64,000 nucleotides of DNA, taken from the NCBI GenBank assembly GCA_963743035.1, contig CAVUOB010000003.1, forward strand, positions 372,001 to 436,000. The letters are read 5' to 3'. Positions 47,233 through 56,577 of this stretch are shown in pieces. Origin of the DNA: PALSA-911 sp963743035 (lineage in GTDB: Bacteria > Pseudomonadota > Alphaproteobacteria > Acetobacterales > Acetobacteraceae). How positions within the stretch are numbered: the stretch's first letter is position 1; the number at the start of each line of letters is the position of its first letter. Position numbers and translations under genes: made by a program. The notes under the pieces were generated by a model. That model did not search any database. It was not told the origin of the DNA and saw only the letters and a list, made by a program, of their open reading frames with translations.

Positions 47233-47886
47233 TCATGGAAAAGGGTCCTTGCGCACGTTGAAAGCGATCGAAATACGCGGACGATCGCCTCGATGCGGCG
47301 GGACGGCATGCGGTACATAGCTCGGAAACAGGATCATCAAGCCAGGTTCCGGCTTAACTCGGACAGTCGAGCTTAAGAGATCTGGGAAGAAGATATTGGT
47401 GCGCGTCGGGCATGGATCGGAAAGATGGATGGCTGTGCCTTCGGCGTCGGGGCTCGATTCGCCATGATCGACGTAATAGACACCAGACCAGGTCGCACCT
47501 GGGTGCGTGTGCAGGTTGTTGGAATCGCCTCGCCAGTTGATGTTCGCCCAAGCGGTGAGGGCCCAGCCTAAGGGTTCGGGCGGCCGGGAAGAAAATTCAG
47601 CGTAGAGGCGGCGTGTCGCCTCCTGGGTCATTTCGCGCATATGACGGATCAGCCGTTCGCCAGCGCTTCCGCAAAATTCCAAGCGCCCGGTTTCGGAATG
47701 CCAACCACCAACGTTCGTCAGTTCCTTGCCTGGATGTCGGCGCGCGTGCTCCAGAATGCTTTCGCGCAATTGCACGTTCAGTTCCGGACCATCGGCCCAC
47801 ATATGCTCCAGCAACGGGCTCGCGAAAAAACTTCCGAAACTCGCCCTTTCCAATTCTCGCATTCGCACGACCGCTCCAAGCAACAA
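47233..47886 (-). CDS. 2-oxoglutarate/Fe(II)-dependent oxygenase-like protein
   Basis: 217 residues. The iron site is visible as NNLHTHPGATWSGVYYVD (first His), a distal His in SYVPHAVPPHRGDRPR, and the 2OG-binding Arg in RPRISIAFNVR. This is the pattern of the small putative 2OG-Fe(II) oxygenases (TIGR02466 type) whose substrates are unknown. It is convergent with the P450, 41 bp apart. Starts at 47886 or 47862 are both possible. Confidence 0.85.
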   Translation of the reverse strand: MLLGAVVRMRELERASFGSFFASPLLEHMWADGPELNVQLRESILEHARRHPGKELTNVGGWHSETGRLEFCGSAGERLIRHMREMTQEATRRLYAEFSSRPPEPLGWALTAWANINWRGDSNNLHTHPGATWSGVYYVDHGESSPDAEGTAIHLSDPCPTRTNIFFPDLLSSTVRVKPEPGLMILFPSYVPHAVPPHRGDRPRISIAFNVRKDPFP

Positions 47887-48080
47887 ATCACCTCCCTGGA
47901 TTAATCACCCCGGTCGAAGTTCTGCAAAGTCCTATTATAGATCAGTGCCTTTTCCGCTCTCATAATTCTCGAATTCTGGGCAGTCGCCTCGGCTCGCGAT
48001 CGCCTGGATCGCCGGCGGCTGGTCCAGGGCCAGTTCGTGGCATCCGCCGGCGCGAAGCTGGCCGTCAGCTTGGCCCCAAC

Positions 48081-48500
48081 TCATGCCTGTTCTGCTCGCG
48101 GCGAGCCTCCTGCGTCGGCGCGACGTTCCAGGACGGCGCCAGGTTGGGCAGTGGGTTCAGTCCCCCCTCGTTCCTTGCCAAGACTTCCCGTCATCTGCTC
48201 CAGGATCTGGTCGATCGTGAAACTCGCGGCCATCTGCCGGGGCGGATAGTCCTTAAAGGTCGCCAGAAATTCCTGCACCATCGCCTGCGCCGGCATGATC
48301 ATGAAGGCATGGTCCAGGTACCAGTCCCAATAGGTGTTCGATGTGATCGTGGCCCGCTCGAACGGATCGGTGCGAAGATTGTAGATCCACGGTATTCGAG
48401 TATTCACGAAGGGTTCGCCCCACAGAGCCAGCGTGCCGGGTGAGCGTTGCTGCGCGAACACAATTTTCCAGTTGTCAAAGCGCAGCGCGAAACGCGCCTC
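48081..48500 (-). pseudogene. arylsulfatase, C-terminal remnant
   Basis: Only the last 130-140 codons remain: RFDNWKIVFAQQ, then IYNLRTDPFERATITSNTYW, DWYLDHAFMIMPAQAMVQEF and FKDYPPRQMAASFTIDQILE, a pattern diagnostic of the C-terminal domain of bacterial arylsulfatases. The catalytic N-terminal part with the CxPSR sulfatase motif is missing. The frame ends upstream at a stop near 48503, where IS3-type sequence begins. The gene was truncated by the insertion and associated deletion. Confidence 0.85.
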
Positions 48501-48524
48501 GGCTTAAAAGCGGACCTACATCTG

Positions 48525-49418
48525 TGATCACCGGGCCCGTGGCGTCTCGGTCAGCGAAGGATGCAGGCTGATGGGTCCCGATCGACCTACTACGACACGA
48601 CCTCGACGCGCGACGACACGGCGGTCGTCGAGGCGATGGCAGCGATCTGTGATGAGTTCGAGCACTATGGCTGGCGTCGCGTTAGCGCTGCCCTGCGACA
48701 GCAGGGCATGGTGATCAATCACAAGAAGATCAAGCGCTTGATGCGTGAACACGATCTTCAGCCGAAGATCCGACGACGCTATGTCGCGACCACGGACAGC
48801 GATCATGACGACCCGATCTTCCCCAACAAGGCCAAGGACATGGTCGTCGACGGGCCCAACCAGCTCTGGGTGTCAGACATCACCTACGTCGCGATCCTGA
48901 GCGGGTTCGTCTACGTCGCGGTCATCCTCGACGCCTGGTCCCGCCGTGTTGTCGGCTATGCGATCAGCCGATCCATTGATGCCAGGCTGACGGTTGCCGC
49001 CGTGAAGGCGGCAGTCGCCCGGCGGATGCCCCCTCCAGGCTGCGTTCATCACTCGGACCGCGGATCGCAATACGCCGCCCAGGTATACCGGGAGGCCCTG
49101 ACCGCTCATGGCCTGGTCGGCTCGATGGGCAGGCGTGGCAATCCGTATGATAACGCCAAGGCGGAAAGCTTCATGAAGACGCTGAAGGTCGAGGCGGTCT
49201 ACCCGATGGCCTACGAGACCTTCGCCGATGTCGGCGAGAACCTTCCCCGCTTCATCGACGAAGTCTACAGCAGCCGCAGACTCCACTCTGCACTCGGCTA
49301 TCTCAGCCCCCAGCAATTCGAGGATCAACACACCCGGCACACGGTCAAATCAGCGGCCTGTGTTTGTCCGCTCCCAGGGGCCCACTCCAATACGGGGTCC
49401 TTTTACGGCGCCGATTGA
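48525..49418 (+). mobile_element. IS3-family insertion sequence, truncated at the 5' side
   Basis: Encodes the OrfB DDE integrase: HTH_21-like YDTTSTRDDTAVVEAMAAIC, then the catalytic residues in LWVSDITYVAILSGF (Asp), VHHSDRGSQYAAQVYREAL (Asp) and RRGNPYDNAKAESFMKTLK (Glu). The OrfA helix-turn-helix gene is missing, and the first OrfB codons (SEGCRLMG, then RSTYYD) are out of frame near 48572. No matching terminal repeats were found. The element is therefore probably immobile by itself. Confidence 0.85.
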
Positions 49419-49492
49419 CACTCAAACTGCCGTCTCCGCTTCAATGAGTGCGCGAGATGCGGTTATCGGGCATTTTGACTGCAAAACCGTTC

Positions 49493-50731
49493 CTACGCAT
49501 CCAGCAGCCGCTGCACGCGCAGCGGGACCGGAGGGTGGCTGAAGTTGACCAGGGCATAGAGCGGATCGGTCGTCAGTGTGCTCGCATTGTCCCGCGACAG
49601 CCGGACCAGGGCGGACACCATCGCATCGGCCCCCACCATTCGGCGCGCAAAGTCATCGGCCTGATACTCGTGGCGACGGCTGACCCAGTTGCCCGCGATG
49701 CTCAGGGCTGGCCCAACCATCTGGACCACCAGCACGCAGACCACCAGAGCCAGAGCGTCGTCCTCGTGCATAATGCCAAAGCTGGGCAGCAGCCAGGGCT
49801 GCTTGCACAGCCAGCCCACCGCGAAGGCGGCCAGGAACAGCGATGCCGCCGTCTGCAACAGGCCGATCAGGATATGGTTCAGCTTAAAGTGGCCCAGCTC
49901 ATGCGCAAGCACCGCTTCCAGTTCCGCCTCGCTGTTGCTGGCGATCAAGGTGTCGAACAGGACGATGCGTTTGCTGCGGCCAAGGCCGGAGAAGTAGGCG
50001 TTGCCGTGGGCCGACCGGCGGGACGCATCCATGACGAACAGGCCGGAGGCTTCGAAGCCGCAACGGCGCAGCAGACCCTCGATTCGCGTGCGCAAAGGGC
50101 CTTCCAGGGGCGTGAAGCGATTGAATAAGGGGGCGATCCAGCGGGGATAGGCTTCCGTGAGGGCCAGCATGACCAGGACCAGGCCCAACCATGCCCACAC
50201 CCACCAGGGACCGGGCTGGCGCATCAGCCATAACAGGCCGTAGAGCAGTGGCACACCCAATCCGAGGGACAACGCGGCACTCTTCAGCCGGTCCAGCGCG
50301 AAGGCGCCGGGGCTGGACCGATTGAAGCCGAACCGCTGCTCCACCCCGAAGGTGCGTAGGATCGAGAACGGCATATCCAGGAGCCAGGACACCGCGCCGA
50401 TGGCGACCAGGAACAAGACGCTGCGGGAGAGGCCACGGGGAACCAGGCCCTCAATCCAGCCGTAGAGTGCGTCGTAGCCGAAACCGGCCCAGCTCAGGGC
50501 CACCACGAGGCCGAACAGGGCCGCCGCTGCGCCCAAACGCAGTCGCGCTCGCTCATAATCGGCGGCGCGCTGATGATCCGCCAAGCTGACCGCAAGGGAG
50601 AAGTCCGGCGGCACGGCGCTGCGATGGCGCGCAACGTGGGCGGCCTGCCGGGCGCGTAGCGTTACCCCAAACGCGGTCGTAGCGAGGGAGACAAGGACGA
50701 ATAGAAGAAGCAGGAAGGGCATCGGTCTCAT
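49493..50731 (-). CDS. M48 family metalloprotease, CAAX prenyl protease type
   Basis: 412 residues with several membrane helices and the Ste24-like architecture. The zinc motif is AVLAHELGHFKLNHI (near residue 275), with the third ligand Glu in HEYQADDFARRM. An N-terminal LLLLFVLVSLATTAFGV helix and GYDALYGWIEGLVPRGLSRS resemble Ste24/HtpX-family membrane proteases, which clip membrane or prenylated proteins. ATG 50731 (MRPMPFLLLL) is preferred; upstream frame to 51022 lacks a signal. Confidence 0.92.
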   Translation of the reverse strand: MRPMPFLLLLFVLVSLATTAFGVTLRARQAAHVARHRSAVPPDFSLAVSLADHQRAADYERARLRLGAAAALFGLVVALSWAGFGYDALYGWIEGLVPRGLSRSVLFLVAIGAVSWLLDMPFSILRTFGVEQRFGFNRSSPGAFALDRLKSAALSLGLGVPLLYGLLWLMRQPGPWWVWAWLGLVLVMLALTEAYPRWIAPLFNRFTPLEGPLRTRIEGLLRRCGFEASGLFVMDASRRSAHGNAYFSGLGRSKRIVLFDTLIASNSEAELEAVLAHELGHFKLNHILIGLLQTAASLFLAAFAVGWLCKQPWLLPSFGIMHEDDALALVVCVLVVQMVGPALSIAGNWVSRRHEYQADDFARRMVGADAMVSALVRLSRDNASTLTTDPLYALVNFSHPPVPLRVQRLLDA

Positions 50732-50990
50732 GTGGCTCCGATATTGCGCCGACGGAAAACTTTGCCAACACGTTGGCACCGGCGTGACCTGACGCACAAA
50801 ACCATCCTCGTTAAAGGCGACCTTCGAGCCCCTTCCCGGCCCCCTTCGATCGTGGAAACGATTGGCGGTCTGCCAAAGGCGGAGACCGTCCAGAATCTGG
50901 GGGTGCTCACGCCACAGATTACCCCCTTTGGGCGCCTCCCGCCACGGCGACCCATCAGACGTGACAAACCCCCTGACAAGTTCCAGCCGA

Positions 50991-52130
50991 TCAGGCACTG
51001 CCTGCAGCGGCCGGCCAGCCAAGTGATCCTTCCGGGCCGGGCCGGTTGCGCAGCCACCAGGACCAGTCCTGCGGGATCAACGAGAATGGATCGTTATGGG
51101 CCAATTCACGTGCGGCCCAGACTGGCCAGTGCGGGTTCGAGAGGGCGGGCCGGCCTAGGAATACCAGGTCAATCAGTTCTTGGCGAATGACCCGATCGGC
51201 CACCGCGGGCAGGCCGAGGTTCCAGCTGACGCCGACGGGGATGCCAACCTCGCGCCGGACGCGGTTACCGCGCTCGATCATGAAGGCCACCTCATTGAAT
51301 GGCACGTCCTTCATGGCATCTGTGTTCATTCCAAGGCTGAGATCGGCGAAGTCGAGACCGTGGTTCTTCAAAACTCCTACCGCCCAAACAGAGTCATCGA
51401 ACTGCACGCCGTCTTCGTTGAAATCGTCCGAGCCGAGGCGCATTGTCAGCGGCAGACGCTCTGGCCACACCGCGCGAACGGCATCCAGCGCCTCGCGATG
51501 GAAGCGGAGCCGGTTCTCGAGGTTTCCGCCGTACTCGTCGGTCCGCTGGTTGGCCAGCGGCGAGAAGAAGCTCGCACCGAGATAGCCGTGCGCGAAATGC
51601 ATCTCCAACCATTCGAAGCCGGCCTTCAGCGCCCGCTGCGCCGCGCTTGCATAGCTGCGGTGGATCTCCCGGATCTCGTCGATCGTCAGCGCATGGACGG
51701 GATAAGTGTAGCGTCCGCCATAGGGGATCGCCGATGGGCCACGAACCTGCCACCCGTCGGGATGATCGGGGGGCAGCTGGATTTTGCCCTGCCATGGCTT
51801 CAGCTCGCTACCCTTGCGGCCGGTATGACCCAGCTGGATGGCGGGCACGGCGCCCATGTCCTTGATGATCGCCGTCACCCGCGATAGGCCCTCAATCTGG
51901 TTATCGTCATAGATACCTGCACAACTGGTACCGGTGCGGCCATCCGGCGTGATTGCCAGCTGTTCAGGGAACACCAGGCCGAATCCGCCGGCAGCACGTG
52001 AGCCCATCAGCATGACGTGGAAGTCGTTCATCTTCCCGTCGACGGACCGATACATGGTCATCGGCGACATCGCGATGCGGTTGCGCAGCGTGACGCCCTT
52101 GAGCGTGTAAGGACTGAACAGATCGGGCAT
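50991..52130 (-). CDS. NADH:flavin oxidoreductase, old yellow enzyme family
   Basis: 379 residues, intact. MPDLFSPYTLKGVTLRNRIA, VPAIQLGHTGRKGSELKPWQ, the catalytic-loop FEWLEMHFAHGYLGASFFSP, TDEYGGNLENRLRF, and the C-terminal FMN-phosphate segment LVFLGRPALSNPHWPVWAA are all YqjM/XenA-like. It reduces activated alkenes with NAD(P)H. It is related to, but clearly distinct from, the frameshifted enzyme at 8289-9463. It lies beside two GSTs, suggesting xenobiotic or electrophile metabolism. Confidence 0.95.
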   Translation of the reverse strand: MPDLFSPYTLKGVTLRNRIAMSPMTMYRSVDGKMNDFHVMLMGSRAAGGFGLVFPEQLAITPDGRTGTSCAGIYDDNQIEGLSRVTAIIKDMGAVPAIQLGHTGRKGSELKPWQGKIQLPPDHPDGWQVRGPSAIPYGGRYTYPVHALTIDEIREIHRSYASAAQRALKAGFEWLEMHFAHGYLGASFFSPLANQRTDEYGGNLENRLRFHREALDAVRAVWPERLPLTMRLGSDDFNEDGVQFDDSVWAVGVLKNHGLDFADLSLGMNTDAMKDVPFNEVAFMIERGNRVRREVGIPVGVSWNLGLPAVADRVIRQELIDLVFLGRPALSNPHWPVWAARELAHNDPFSLIPQDWSWWLRNRPGPEGSLGWPAAAGSA

Positions 52131-52228
52131 GGATGGCTACCTGTTTAGACGTGCAGTCTTGGGAAATAAGCAACGCCCAAGCTATCGCAATCCCTGGCCG
52201 TTACGATCCCGGTGTCTGCCCCCGAACG

Positions 52229-52870
52229 TCAGGTCAGGAGCAGAGCCATTCCGGGGTCGCTTTTTTTCATTGCCGCCTGGTAGGCCGGACGCTGGCTGAT
52301 GCGGGCAAGGTAGGCGAGAATATGGGGATAGGGGGTGATATCGAGCGGCAGGAAGTAGCGCATGGTGGTCAGCGAGAAGACCATGATGATGTCCGCGGCC
52401 GTGAACTCGCTTCCGGCGAAGTAGGTCGCTTCACCCAGCCTGCCCTCGACCAGATCAAGGGCGCGGTCCAGCCGTTCCTTCATGGCAAGAAGCACCGCAT
52501 TGTCTTCAGCGAGGTTCAATCGGCGCAGAACCATGTTTCGCCCCATGCTGGGCTGGAGTGTGCCGTTGGCGAAGTGGAACCAATAGAGATATTGGGCGAA
52601 GTCCGGATGGTCCGAGGCCGGCACGAGGCGGCCGTTGCCATATTTGGCGAGGATATATTCCATAACGGCACCAGACTCGGCGAGGACCAGGTTGCCATCG
52701 GTGATGACTGGCGCGGCGCCGATCGGATGCAGTGCCTTGTATTCGGGTGGCGCGAGCATCGTGACAGGGTCGCGCGCGTAGAGCTTCAGCTCATACGGGG
52801 TTTTCAGTTCTTTGCAGAGCCAGGGGATCCGTTCAGACTGCGACTTACCCAGATGGTGGACAATCAGCAT
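52229..52870 (-). CDS. glutathione S-transferase
   Basis: 213 residues. Thioredoxin-fold N-terminus: LIVHHLGKSQSERIPWLCKE, cis-Pro loop IGAAPVITDGNLVLAESGAV (Glu-Ser contact for glutathione). All-helical C-terminal half: FAGSEFTAADIIMVFSLTTM (N-capping box and hydrophobic staple). ATG 52870 is preceded by GGGAAACAAA, weakly ribosome-binding. It is the middle of a minus-strand group with another GST and an old yellow enzyme. Confidence 0.93.
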   Translation of the reverse strand: MLIVHHLGKSQSERIPWLCKELKTPYELKLYARDPVTMLAPPEYKALHPIGAAPVITDGNLVLAESGAVMEYILAKYGNGRLVPASDHPDFAQYLYWFHFANGTLQPSMGRNMVLRRLNLAEDNAVLLAMKERLDRALDLVEGRLGEATYFAGSEFTAADIIMVFSLTTMRYFLPLDITPYPHILAYLARISQRPAYQAAMKKSDPGMALLLT

Positions 52871-53058
52871 TTTGTTTCCCTTTATTGAAGTCGGATTTGA
52901 CCTGGCCGAGTGCACGCATTCGCCAGAAGAATACCGAAACAACGCGTCGAGCGCGTTAGAGAAGGCAAAGTTTGTGTCGGACCTGAAGGGATATTGCGTA
53001 GAAAAGGCATTCAGCCCTCCGATTCTGATCCGGCGGTTGTCCGACTTGCCTTTACAGC

Positions 53059-53844
53059 CTACCGCGCGTTCGGCCAGGGAAAACGGATATTGCCGTCACG
53101 CAAGCCCGCCAGCACAATCTCGATCCCACCGGACTTGATCATCCACTCCAGCCGGTGGTCACGATATTCTCGCACCTTCTTACCCGTTTTGAAGGCCTCG
53201 ACAGTGGCCGGCATGCGCGCCGCGGAAGCCGCGTATTCCGCGAAGGTGGTGGCGACGGAGGGCCTCTGACACAGGCGTTCATACCAGCGTGCAAGGGCGC
53301 TGCCGGGCGGCGGCCCCATACCGTTCAGCACGGAGCGATGGAGCATCGGCGCGACCGCCACGTCCGCCCTGCCGAATGCGGTTCCGCCGAACCACGCCGC
53401 CTCGCCAAGCCGCCCGACGAGCCAATCCTGCAGCACGGCGGTTTGCCGCTCCGCCGCTGACCGTAGAGTGTCGGCGAGCGCGCCGGTAGCACGGCCGAAC
53501 CACAGCACTTCGCTGAAGCCCCAGGTTACCGCTTCATATTGGGTGTCGCACACATCTTCCGTCATCCGCGCGGCGGCGCGGGCTTCTGGCGCGAGCGGCA
53601 GCAGTGGCGGGTCGGGCCAGCGCTCCTCGATGTATTCCAGGATGATTGTGGAATCGAAGATGCGCGTCGGACCATCGACGAGCACCGGCACTTCCGCCCG
53701 CGGGTTGCCGATGCCGAATGGCCCGTCGGTTCGCCCGGTACCCAGGCTCTCGGGCAATTCGACCTCGAAGGCCACTGCTTTTTCCCGCAGCGCGATCTTT
53801 ATCTTCTGAGCGTAAGGCGACCCCGGAGCCTCGTAGAGCAACAT
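53059..53844 (-). CDS. glutathione S-transferase family protein
   Basis: 261 residues. N-terminal YEAPGSPYAQKIKIALREKA (catalytic-site region), cis-Pro/glutathione segment EVPVLVDGPTRIFDSTIILEYIEERWP in two parts, and an all-helical C-terminal half. The C-terminal 40 residues (REYRDHRLEWMIKSGGIEIV) extend beyond the usual GST end. It is only distantly similar to the neighbour at 52229-52870. Confidence 0.88.
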   Translation of the reverse strand: MLLYEAPGSPYAQKIKIALREKAVAFEVELPESLGTGRTDGPFGIGNPRAEVPVLVDGPTRIFDSTIILEYIEERWPDPPLLPLAPEARAAARMTEDVCDTQYEAVTWGFSEVLWFGRATGALADTLRSAAERQTAVLQDWLVGRLGEAAWFGGTAFGRADVAVAPMLHRSVLNGMGPPPGSALARWYERLCQRPSVATTFAEYAASAARMPATVEAFKTGKKVREYRDHRLEWMIKSGGIEIVLAGLRDGNIRFPWPNAR

Positions 53845-54100
53845 GGACGATGACCCCGCGTATGTTGATGCGTTGATGCCGGATGGCGCCTTAAGTTAAC
53901 GGACGACCGCCGTCGGCGAAGCCGGCCGGCGCCCAGCCGAATATCGCACGCCGTCTGCTTCCGTATGTATGATGATGTCCTTGTCCACTGGCGCCTTGCC
54001 AGCGAAATTGCAGGCGCGGGAGCAATCCAGGCCGCGTCCGTAAGCTGAGCGGCTGTGGCTGCCTTGGCGTAACAGGACGCACCCTCCGGGTTCGCTGCCA

Positions 54101-54877
54101 TTACGCCCAGTTCGGAGTGCGCTTTTCGAGAAATGCCGATAGTCCCTCACGTCCATCGGGCGTATTGAAGACGTTGCACAAGGTCTCGATTTGATTTTCC
54201 ACATTGCGCCGGTAGTCGAGGTCGTTCGCACGCATGAAGGATTGCCGGCCAAGGGCCATGATGGACGGTGATTTGGCGGCGAACACCTGGGCCATGGCGA
54301 ACGCGCGCGCGGTCAGTTCGTCCCGCGGCACCACATGGTTGATGATGCCAAGCGACACCGCCTCATGCGCGGAGATTGGCCTGCCGCCGAACAGGAGTTC
54401 GAACGCCTTGTGACGGCTGATCTGACGCGGCAAATGCACGTAATGGATCGCCGGGATTACGCCGACATCGATCTCCGGGTAGCCAAGGTCGATGTCGTCT
54501 GCAGCAAGGATCATATCGCTGGTAATTGAAAGGGTCATGCCCGCTCCGCGCGCTGGACCGTTGATCGCCGCGATTGTCGGCTTCGTCATGACGTATTGGA
54601 TGTTCATCGTCTCTATGTAGAACTTATAGACAAAGGCACGCAGATCTTGTGCATCGCCCGCGGCAACCATGCGCAGATCCATGCCACCGCAGAACATGCC
54701 CGGCAGTGCGCTGGTCAGGATGACGGCACGCACGCCCGCGTCGGCTTCCGCTCGGCGCAGCGCCGCGTGAATGGCGTCGATCATCGGATGGTCGATGGCG
54801 TTGACCGGTGCCCGGTTCATCGAGATGACCGCCACCCGCTCTTTCACCTCGTATTCAATACGATCGTCCGAGGACAT
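54101..54877 (-). CDS. enoyl-CoA hydratase/isomerase family protein
   Basis: 258 residues with the crotonase fold: VAVISMNRAPVNAIDHPMID at the start, oxyanion-hole ALPGMFCGGMDLRMV (near residue 63), AAINGPARGAGMTLSITSD (near 103) and PEIDVGVIPAIHYVHLPRQI. It lacks the usual Glu in the GxAxGxG helix (ARGAGMT), so isomerase, hydrolase or lyase activity is possible instead of hydration. ATG 54877 matches the family start. Confidence 0.9.
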   Translation of the reverse strand: MSSDDRIEYEVKERVAVISMNRAPVNAIDHPMIDAIHAALRRAEADAGVRAVILTSALPGMFCGGMDLRMVAAGDAQDLRAFVYKFYIETMNIQYVMTKPTIAAINGPARGAGMTLSITSDMILAADDIDLGYPEIDVGVIPAIHYVHLPRQISRHKAFELLFGGRPISAHEAVSLGIINHVVPRDELTARAFAMAQVFAAKSPSIMALGRQSFMRANDLDYRRNVENQIETLCNVFNTPDGREGLSAFLEKRTPNWA

Positions 54878-55435
54878 CGGCGCGCTCCATGGCCAGGAAA
54901 AACAAGTGAACGATATTGCGGAAATCATGACTCATCGCGCCTCCCTGTCATAGGGCCGATTTGCGGCGCGCGACGATTGCCTCACATCATCGACCGGCCT
55001 GCCATCGGGCTGCAGGTCATCAACTTGGCTGGGAAACATACGATGATGGACGTAATCGATCTGGGGACAGAGACAGACACGGCGGTTCCCCACGCTCCCG
55101 GTCGGATGATCTCATCCTCGGACGCCACAAACCATATCGCGGGTCTGCTTCAATCTCGGTGCAAACGTTAGCCGTGTGCACGCCGACAATCAGGATGGAT
55201 GCCGCCGGGGTGGCCGGAGGGAGGGCGTAGCCCGACCGAAGGCTGACCCCGGCGTCGGCGGTCCCTCAGTCGGGGGATCGGCCCGCGACTCAGTGACGAT
55301 GTGCCGGACTGGCGAGGTTCTCAACTTCCCGGAAGAGACCTCCCCGTGCCTGGCACGCACATCACCGATCAGCAGGCTGAGATTGTGCACGAACCTCCGA
55401 CGAATCCACGCCCGCCAGACCACCGCGGCTCACGG
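54878..55435. other. gap without a supported gene
   Basis: About 560 bases upstream of the hydratase contain only short frames with no recognised motif. Compositional noise and the adjacent IS6 remnant suggest this is residue of rearrangement. The hydratase promoter should lie near its start. Confidence 0.4.
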
Positions 55436-55622
55436 GGCAGCGGTCGGCAGCGTCGCAAACGGCAAGCGAAACTGGCGCCGGATGCTCTCGTACGATACCA
55501 CCGCGCCCCGCTCCGCAACGCGCAGCTCGACGTCCCACAGACTCTGGCTGAACATGTGATCCGCCAGATGGCGTAGCTGATGATCTCGGACGGAAAGCGA
55601 TGACGATCGTGAGGGTCGGTGG
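55436..55622 (-). pseudogene. IS6-family transposase fragment (N-terminal part)
   Basis: The peptide DPHDRHRFPSEIISYAIWR, followed in another frame by SQSLWDVELRVAERGAVVSYES, matches the N-terminus of IS6-type transposases. It then jumps to ASFACRLRRCRPLP. The gene is cut off after that. A 40-bp stretch here recurs nearly identically at 61889-61933. It is a non-functional remnant. Confidence 0.75.
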
Positions 55623-55744
55623 CGACTGCATCCCGCCAGTCTCGCCCAACCTCGGTTAACGTGACAATGCGGTCCACAGGGCGGGGAACCACGCGGCCAC
55701 GATCCGATTTCGTGCGTCCAGCACGTTGAACAGGCGTTCGACCC

Positions 55745-56548
55745 TCAACTCCGCTTGCCGAAATGTTCGAGCAGCGCGACCGCGCCGGGTAGGTCGTGCT
55801 GGCGCTCCCGCAGGAGCTTTTCGCCGCCGACGGCGTAGACCGCCACGGCCGACAGAAGATCGCGCAGCCGTTCCGAGGCATTGGCGTCGAACGGTAGCAC
55901 GCAGCCGCCGGTGCGCTTCGCGAGGTCCCAGAACACCTCGGAATCCCGGCGTGCCGCAGGATCGACGGTGTCGTGCAGCACGATCAGCTTCATCCCCTGC
56001 GCGCCCATGCTGTCCGCGAGCCGGTGACCTTGGATCACGCTCTCCTCGAACACGTCGCCGATATAGACGACCACGCGCACCGCCGGCTGCTTCACGCTGG
56101 CTGACAGGATCGGCAGCAGCCGGGTCATTCCGGCTTCGCAAGCCACCCCGGCGGCGCGATCGCGGAGCGTGGTGGCATCGCTGGTGAAGGCGCTGAAGGT
56201 GTGGACGCGTGAGCCGCCGTGCACGGCAAGCGCCACGTCCAGTTCGCCCGGCAATGCCTTGACGAGCGTGTCCGTCAGTTTCCTCGCGGCCGCCCAGGCC
56301 GGCTCGCGCGAGGCGGTGGCATCGACCGCGAACACCAGGCGCGGCCGGGCCGGCGTTCCTGTCTCCATCGGCGGCTCGGCGTGTCCCAGTGACGCCGGCA
56401 ACGTCTGCGCAGCCTGTGCGACGGCCGTTGCCACGGTAGTCGCCATCGTCCGCAGCCGGGCCAACATGCCTCCCGCCTGAACGGAGGCGGGCGGCGCCGA
56501 GGGGGGCGCATCGTCGGGGATCAGCACGAAATTCGGTTTGTCGTTCAT
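55745..56548 (-). CDS. vWA-like domain protein
   Basis: 267 residues from ATG 56548. A disordered N-terminal 40 residues precede RLVFAVDATASREPAWAAAR, a vWA-type first strand with DxTxS metal-site form (near residue 95). VRVVVYIGDVFEESVIQGHR and MKLIVLHDTVDPAARRDSEVF fit the later strands. It lies 29 bp downstream of the AMP nucleosidase gene, so the two are probably co-transcribed. The function is unknown. Confidence 0.8.
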   Translation of the reverse strand: MNDKPNFVLIPDDAPPSAPPASVQAGGMLARLRTMATTVATAVAQAAQTLPASLGHAEPPMETGTPARPRLVFAVDATASREPAWAAARKLTDTLVKALPGELDVALAVHGGSRVHTFSAFTSDATTLRDRAAGVACEAGMTRLLPILSASVKQPAVRVVVYIGDVFEESVIQGHRLADSMGAQGMKLIVLHDTVDPAARRDSEVFWDLAKRTGGCVLPFDANASERLRDLLSAVAVYAVGGEKLLRERQHDLPGAVALLEHFGKRS

Positions 56549-56577
56549 GGCCGCCTCCAATGCATGGGCCAATGATC

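Noticed and set aside
53845..54100. Possible small gene downstream of the enoyl-CoA hydratase (frame ending VDKDIIIHTEADGVRYSAG)
   Set aside because: The frame has no independent start outside the hydratase gene and no recognised family.
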